Virus record (IMG/VR): IMGVR_UViG_3300023176_004546
Coordinates: 1-24,783 of that record
Reading direction: 5' to 3' (one strand)
DNA: 24,783 nt
From: a virus
The notes beneath the pieces were generated by a model. That model searched no databases. It saw only the letters and a program-made list of their open reading frames with translations, and had not been told where the DNA came from. Of this stretch, positions 22,179 to 24,783 are shown piece by piece. Each line of letters opens with the position of its first letter. Position 1 is the first letter of the stretch. A program made the translations under genes and the position numbers.

Positions 22179-23334
22179 TATCCCAGCAAGTTCTACATTT
22201 GAAGAATGGAGAGTAGACTATAATAGTCTATCAGTAGATTTAGGTGATTTTAATGCAGGTGTGACAGGTAGTATTGCATCTGGTTCTGCTACACACACTA
22301 CAGCTGAGAATGCAGTAGAATCATTAGTTGTTGACATAAATTCTATTCTTGATGGAACCCACCAATTTACTGGTGAAGTCACCTTTCAATCAAATGTAAA
22401 TATTAATGGAGACCTTACACTTGATGGTAATATTACCATTGGTGACCAAACTTCAGATACTCTCACCATTACTGCTGGACTAGATAGTAATTTAATTCCT
22501 GATGCTACTAACACTTATGACATAGGATCTTCATTAAAGGGTTGGAGAAATCTTTTTGTTACAACAGAAGCTACTCTTGCATCAGCAAAAGTTTCTGACC
22601 TTACATCTGACAGAATTGTTCTTGCTGGTGTAGATGGTGCATTGGAAGATGATATAAATTTTACCTTTGACGGGACAACATTAAACATAGGACCAACCGG
22701 AGAATTTACTGTTGATGTTGCTTCTGGAAACACACAAGTCAAAGGTACTCTTGATGTAGATGGTCAAGGAACAATTTCTAGTTTGAATGTTCAGGATTTA
22801 ACTGATAATCATATTGTATTATCTGGACTGAATGGTGAATTAGAAGAAGATGCAAATTTTACTTTTGATGGAACTACATTTAATATAGGTTCCGCAGGAG
22901 AATTTACTGTTGATGTTGCTTCTGGAAATACTTTTATTAATGGTACATTGGAAACAAATGGTCAAGCAACACTTGCTACAGTTGTTGTCGAAAATTTAAC
23001 TTCTGGAAGAATTGTTCTTGCTGGTACAAGTAGTGCATTAGAAGATAATACAAATTTGACTTTTAATGGAACTACACTGACCGTCACTGGAGACATTTCT
23101 GCACAAGATTTGTATGCATCAAATATTGTTTATTTGCAAGGAACAACTGGTTCCACAAGCACAACAACTGGTACACTGATTGTTTCTGGTGGTACTGGTA
23201 TATCTGAAAATCTTTATGTTGGTGGTGATATTAATGCAACTGGTGCTATTAATGCTAGTTCTGTTAATGTGAGTGGCGGAGAATCTTTAGCAACAACAGG
23301 ATTTTCTATCGCAATTTCTGTTGCGCTGGCGTAA
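22165..23334 (+). CDS. Tail-fibre-like protein with 66-aa tandem repeats
   Basis: A 389-aa protein overlapping the previous gene by 14 nt. The N-terminus (MAIHNIPASSTFEEWRVDYN, then SLSVDLGDF) is a pattern typical of marine T4-like structural proteins and probably attaches to the baseplate. Next comes a beta-helix start, VTFQSNVNINGDLTLDGNITIGD, then a spacer NTYDIGSSLKGWRNLFV, a motif common to phage fibre proteins. Three tandem repeats with a period of exactly 66 aa follow (from 22597, 22795 and 22993), each built as LTxxRIVLAG, ALEDDxNFTFDGTTLNIG, GEFTVDVASGNT. The end is Gly/Ala/Ser-rich and lacks a chaperone domain. Predicted elongated trimeric beta-solenoid. Role: short tail fibre or virion appendage; the receptor is unknown. 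Confidence 0.78.
   Translation: MAIHNIPASSTFEEWRVDYNSLSVDLGDFNAGVTGSIASGSATHTTAENAVESLVVDINSILDGTHQFTGEVTFQSNVNINGDLTLDGNITIGDQTSDTLTITAGLDSNLIPDATNTYDIGSSLKGWRNLFVTTEATLASAKVSDLTSDRIVLAGVDGALEDDINFTFDGTTLNIGPTGEFTVDVASGNTQVKGTLDVDGQGTISSLNVQDLTDNHIVLSGLNGELEEDANFTFDGTTFNIGSAGEFTVDVASGNTFINGTLETNGQATLATVVVENLTSGRIVLAGTSSALEDNTNLTFNGTTLTVTGDISAQDLYASNIVYLQGTTGSTSTTTGTLIVSGGTGISENLYVGGDINATGAINASSVNVSGGESLATTGFSIAISVALA
22597..23090 (+). repeat. Tandem repeats, period 198 bp (66 aa), 2.5 copies
   Basis: Copies start at 22597, 22795 and 22993, exactly 198 bp apart. The protein blocks IVLAG/IVLSG, LEDD/LEED/LEDN, FTFDGTTLNIG and GEFTVDVASGNT recur at the same offsets. The third copy keeps only its first half. 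The DNA has diverged at many third positions, so the duplication is not recent. Confidence 0.85.
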
Positions 23335-23339
23335 AGTCT

Positions 23340-23347
23340 CATAAATA
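23340..23347 (+). promoter_or_regulatory. Variant T4-type late promoter (CATAAATA)
   Basis: CATAAATA, one base off the late consensus, starts 5 nt after the preceding stop in the 37-bp gap before ATG 23372, followed by AAGGA at 23356-23360. The position is right for the gene at 23372. Confidence 0.45.
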
Positions 23348-23371
23348 GAATTATAAAGGAAAGATAGTAGA

Positions 23372-23716
23372 ATGGCAAATAATTTTAAAAATGCTGGTGC
23401 AAGTGGTGTTAGTACATCAAGTGGTTCACCAACTACAATTTATACATCAAATAATGGTGGTGCTGTAAATTCCATTCTGATTGAATTGGATGTGGCAAAC
23501 ACAGGAACAAGTGCTGTTGCGGCATCAGTTCTTTTGTATGATACTTCTGCTTCGGCATCATATCATATTGTCAAGGATGCTCCAATTCCTGCTGGATCTA
23601 CGATGAAAGTAGTTTCTGGACAAAAAATTGTTTTGAATGGAGATGATGAAATTAGAGTTCATGCTACTGCTGCAACAGTAGATGTTGTGGCCTCAATCCT
23701 AGAGGATGTAAGCTAA
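23372..23716 (+). CDS. Virion structural protein, small beta-sandwich type (114 aa)
   Basis: ATG 23372 follows AAGGA (23356-23360) by 11 nt. The 114-aa product is beta-rich: NNFKNAGASGVSTSS, SPTTIYTSNNGGAVNSIL, ELDVANTGTSAVAASVLLYD, then HIVKDAPIPAGSTMKVV and KIVLNGDDEIRV. This pattern (VANTG, VKDAPIPAGS, KIVLNGDDEIRV) is familiar from small structural proteins in the tail-fibre clusters of cyanophages and pelagiphages. The fold resembles a jelly-roll accessory or decoration protein. Exact virion location unknown; a trimeric tail or neck ornament is possible. A variant late promoter precedes it. Confidence 0.75.
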   Translation: MANNFKNAGASGVSTSSGSPTTIYTSNNGGAVNSILIELDVANTGTSAVAASVLLYDTSASASYHIVKDAPIPAGSTMKVVSGQKIVLNGDDEIRVHATAATVDVVASILEDVS

Positions 23717-23717
23717 A

Positions 23718-24086
23718 ATGTCATACATAGGTTATCCGTACGTTACTGACCAAGCATATAATCTAGAATTTGAAGGTCAATACGTCAAAATACCAAACGG
23801 AACAACTGCACAAAGGTCTACTATTCCAGTTGCAGAAGCAGGAATGTTTCGGTTCAATACAGATGAAAGTTCCTTTGAAGGATATGATGGTTCTGAATGG
23901 GGTAGTATTGGTGGTGGATTTGAAGGCGCATTCACTTTAGCAAATTCAACAGTACAAACAATCTATCTATCAGCATTGCCATTCTATCTTGAGAATGGCA
24001 ATTTTTCACCAATTTGTTTGAAAGCAGGTGTAGTTCCTTTCTTACTTGCTGATGGAGTAACAGAAATAGAATATAAGGTAAACTAA
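23718..24086 (+). CDS. Tail-fibre-associated protein (FNTDESSFEGYDG motif)
   Basis: ATG 23718 is preceded by AGAGGA (23701-23706) with 11-nt spacing, inside the previous gene's end. In the 122-aa product, PNGTTAQRSTIPVAEAGMFR followed by FNTDESSFEGYDGSEWGSIG (about residues 26-70) is a very common short module of phage tail fibres and spike collars; it normally lies at the end of a beta-helical shaft. Here it forms most of a stand-alone protein with a hydrophobic, beta-rich C-terminus (LPFYLENGNFSPICLKAGVV, then PFLLADGVTEIEYKVN). Probable role: short fibre or collar subunit that assembles with its neighbours. It lies 1 nt after the preceding stop, so translation is coupled. Confidence 0.72.
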   Translation: MSYIGYPYVTDQAYNLEFEGQYVKIPNGTTAQRSTIPVAEAGMFRFNTDESSFEGYDGSEWGSIGGGFEGAFTLANSTVQTIYLSALPFYLENGNFSPICLKAGVVPFLLADGVTEIEYKVN

Positions 24087-24087
24087 A

Positions 24088-24708
24088 ATGGCAAATGTAG
24101 AATTAGTAAAAGCAATCAAAAATGGTAATGTTGTTACCAGTCTAGGAGAATTGGCAGCAGGTGATACTGTTACTATGAAAGGTGATGGAAGTACAGTTGC
24201 AGGTGCATTGGCTTTAAACAATGCTGCAAATACATTTTCTACAACTCTTCAATCAGGTGCAGTTTCATCCAATGTTACATTTACACTTCCTACTGCTGAT
24301 GGTACACCAAATCAAGTTATAAGAACAGATGGAAGTGGAAATCTTTCATTTGTGAATGATACCGATACAGGTATTGTTAGTGTACAAGAAGATACAAGTC
24401 CTGTGCTTGGTGGCAATCTTGATGTAAATGGAAATTCTATTGTCACTGCTTCAAACGGAAATGTTACATTCCAACCAAATGGAACAGGAGTTGTTGACTT
24501 TAAAAATGATAATACACAAGTAAGTGAAGTGAGATTGTATTGTGAATCAAACAATTCTCATTATGTAGCAGTAAAATCTGCTGCTCACGCTAATCTTAGT
24601 AGTAGTGGAAGTGTGACTTTGACATTACCAGCAGAAACAGGAACAGTTTCAACTCAATCTTATGCAACAGGAAAAGCAGTTGCATTCTCAATCGTCTTTG
24701 GCGGATAA
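24088..24708 (+). CDS. Tail-fibre-like protein, beta-structured (206 aa)
   Basis: ATG 24088 follows AAGG (24075-24078) and starts 1 nt after the preceding stop. The 206-aa product is made of typical phage-fibre motifs: NVTFTLPTADGTPNQVIRTD with GSGNLSFV, SPVLGGNLDVNGNSIVTASN, and GTGVVDFKNDN. It ends VTLTLPAETGTVSTQSYATG plus KAVAFSIVFGG. The 'TLP..DG..NQV..TDGSGNLSW' and 'PVLGGNLDVNG' blocks are widespread in marine phage tail fibres. The 'AxGKAxAxxIVFGG' C-terminus is a recurrent terminal tag. No S74 chaperone domain. Probably a small trimeric fibre subunit; receptor unknown. Confidence 0.78.
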   Translation: MANVELVKAIKNGNVVTSLGELAAGDTVTMKGDGSTVAGALALNNAANTFSTTLQSGAVSSNVTFTLPTADGTPNQVIRTDGSGNLSFVNDTDTGIVSVQEDTSPVLGGNLDVNGNSIVTASNGNVTFQPNGTGVVDFKNDNTQVSEVRLYCESNNSHYVAVKSAAHANLSSSGSVTLTLPAETGTVSTQSYATGKAVAFSIVFGG

Positions 24709-24730
24709 TTTTATAAAAGGAAAATAGAAA

Positions 24731-24783
24731 ATGACAAATATTGTAAATGTAGCTTCTATCTATGGACGTATAGCACATATCGC
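24731..24783 (+). CDS. Start of a further virion protein gene, cut by the window end
   Basis: ATG 24731 follows AAAGGAAA (24716-24723). Only 17 codons are visible, giving MTNIVNVASIYGRIAH. I recall similar starts (TNIVNVASIYGKT) in small structural proteins of cyanophage tail clusters, which fits the location, but the fragment is too short to assign a function. Confidence 0.6.
   Translation, partial: MTNIVNVASIYGRIAHI

Noticed and set aside
22597-23090. CRISPR-like array
   Set aside because: The 198-bp periodicity is coding repeats of a fibre protein with diverged third positions; no short identical repeats with unique spacers occur anywhere in the window.

Overview
The window looks like part of the genome of a marine T4-like myovirus (cyanophage/pelagiphage-type 'exo-T4even'). 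The evidence is the T4 wedge gene order gp25-gp6-gp7-gp8 on one strand, a gp5-type hub with a PAAR tip gene, a DUF4815-type giant structural protein, and a cluster of short tail-fibre-like proteins typical of marine T4-like phages. The DNA is clearly AT-rich by eye. All convincing genes are on the + strand and are packed with short gaps or stop/start overlaps. The host cannot be read from the sequence; no photosynthesis gene lies in this window.

Layout. (1) 1-927: the C-terminal part of a tail fibre ending in an S74 self-cleaving intramolecular chaperone. (2) 936-4171: a probably early/middle accessory operon starting at a near-consensus sigma70 promoter. It encodes a 63-aa protein, an Asp/Asn beta-hydroxylase-type Fe(II)/2-oxoglutarate oxygenase, a protein resembling PLP fold-type II enzymes, three small proteins and a one-pass membrane protein. 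(3) 4174-4872: an orotidine-5'-phosphate decarboxylase (pyrF), then a tRNA-like element with an aberrant D-arm that overlaps a long hairpin at the pyrF stop. (4) 4888-6084: a concanavalin-A/LamG-like adhesin with no visible ribosome binding site. (5) 6102-6691: a second sigma70 promoter and two small unknown genes. (6) 6693-21921: the late baseplate block: T4-type late promoter, gp5 hub without lysozyme, a 31-aa protein with nine cysteines, PAAR tip, a small unknown, late promoter, gp25, gp6, gp7, late promoter, gp8 and a 2027-aa DUF4815-type protein. (7) 21936-24783: a conserved small protein and a series of short repeat-rich tail-fibre/virion proteins, the last cut by the window end.

How it fits together. 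gp25, gp6, gp7 and gp8 would form the baseplate wedges around a hub of gp5 tipped by the PAAR protein. The large DUF4815 protein and the following small proteins would make the baseplate periphery and host-contact structures. The 936-6691 segment interrupts this late structural region with host-type promoters and metabolic or modification genes, so it reads as an accessory cassette. The items most worth a second look are the cysteine-rich microprotein between hub and spike tip, the oxygenase plus PLP-like gene pair, the phage pyrF, and the odd tRNA-like element.
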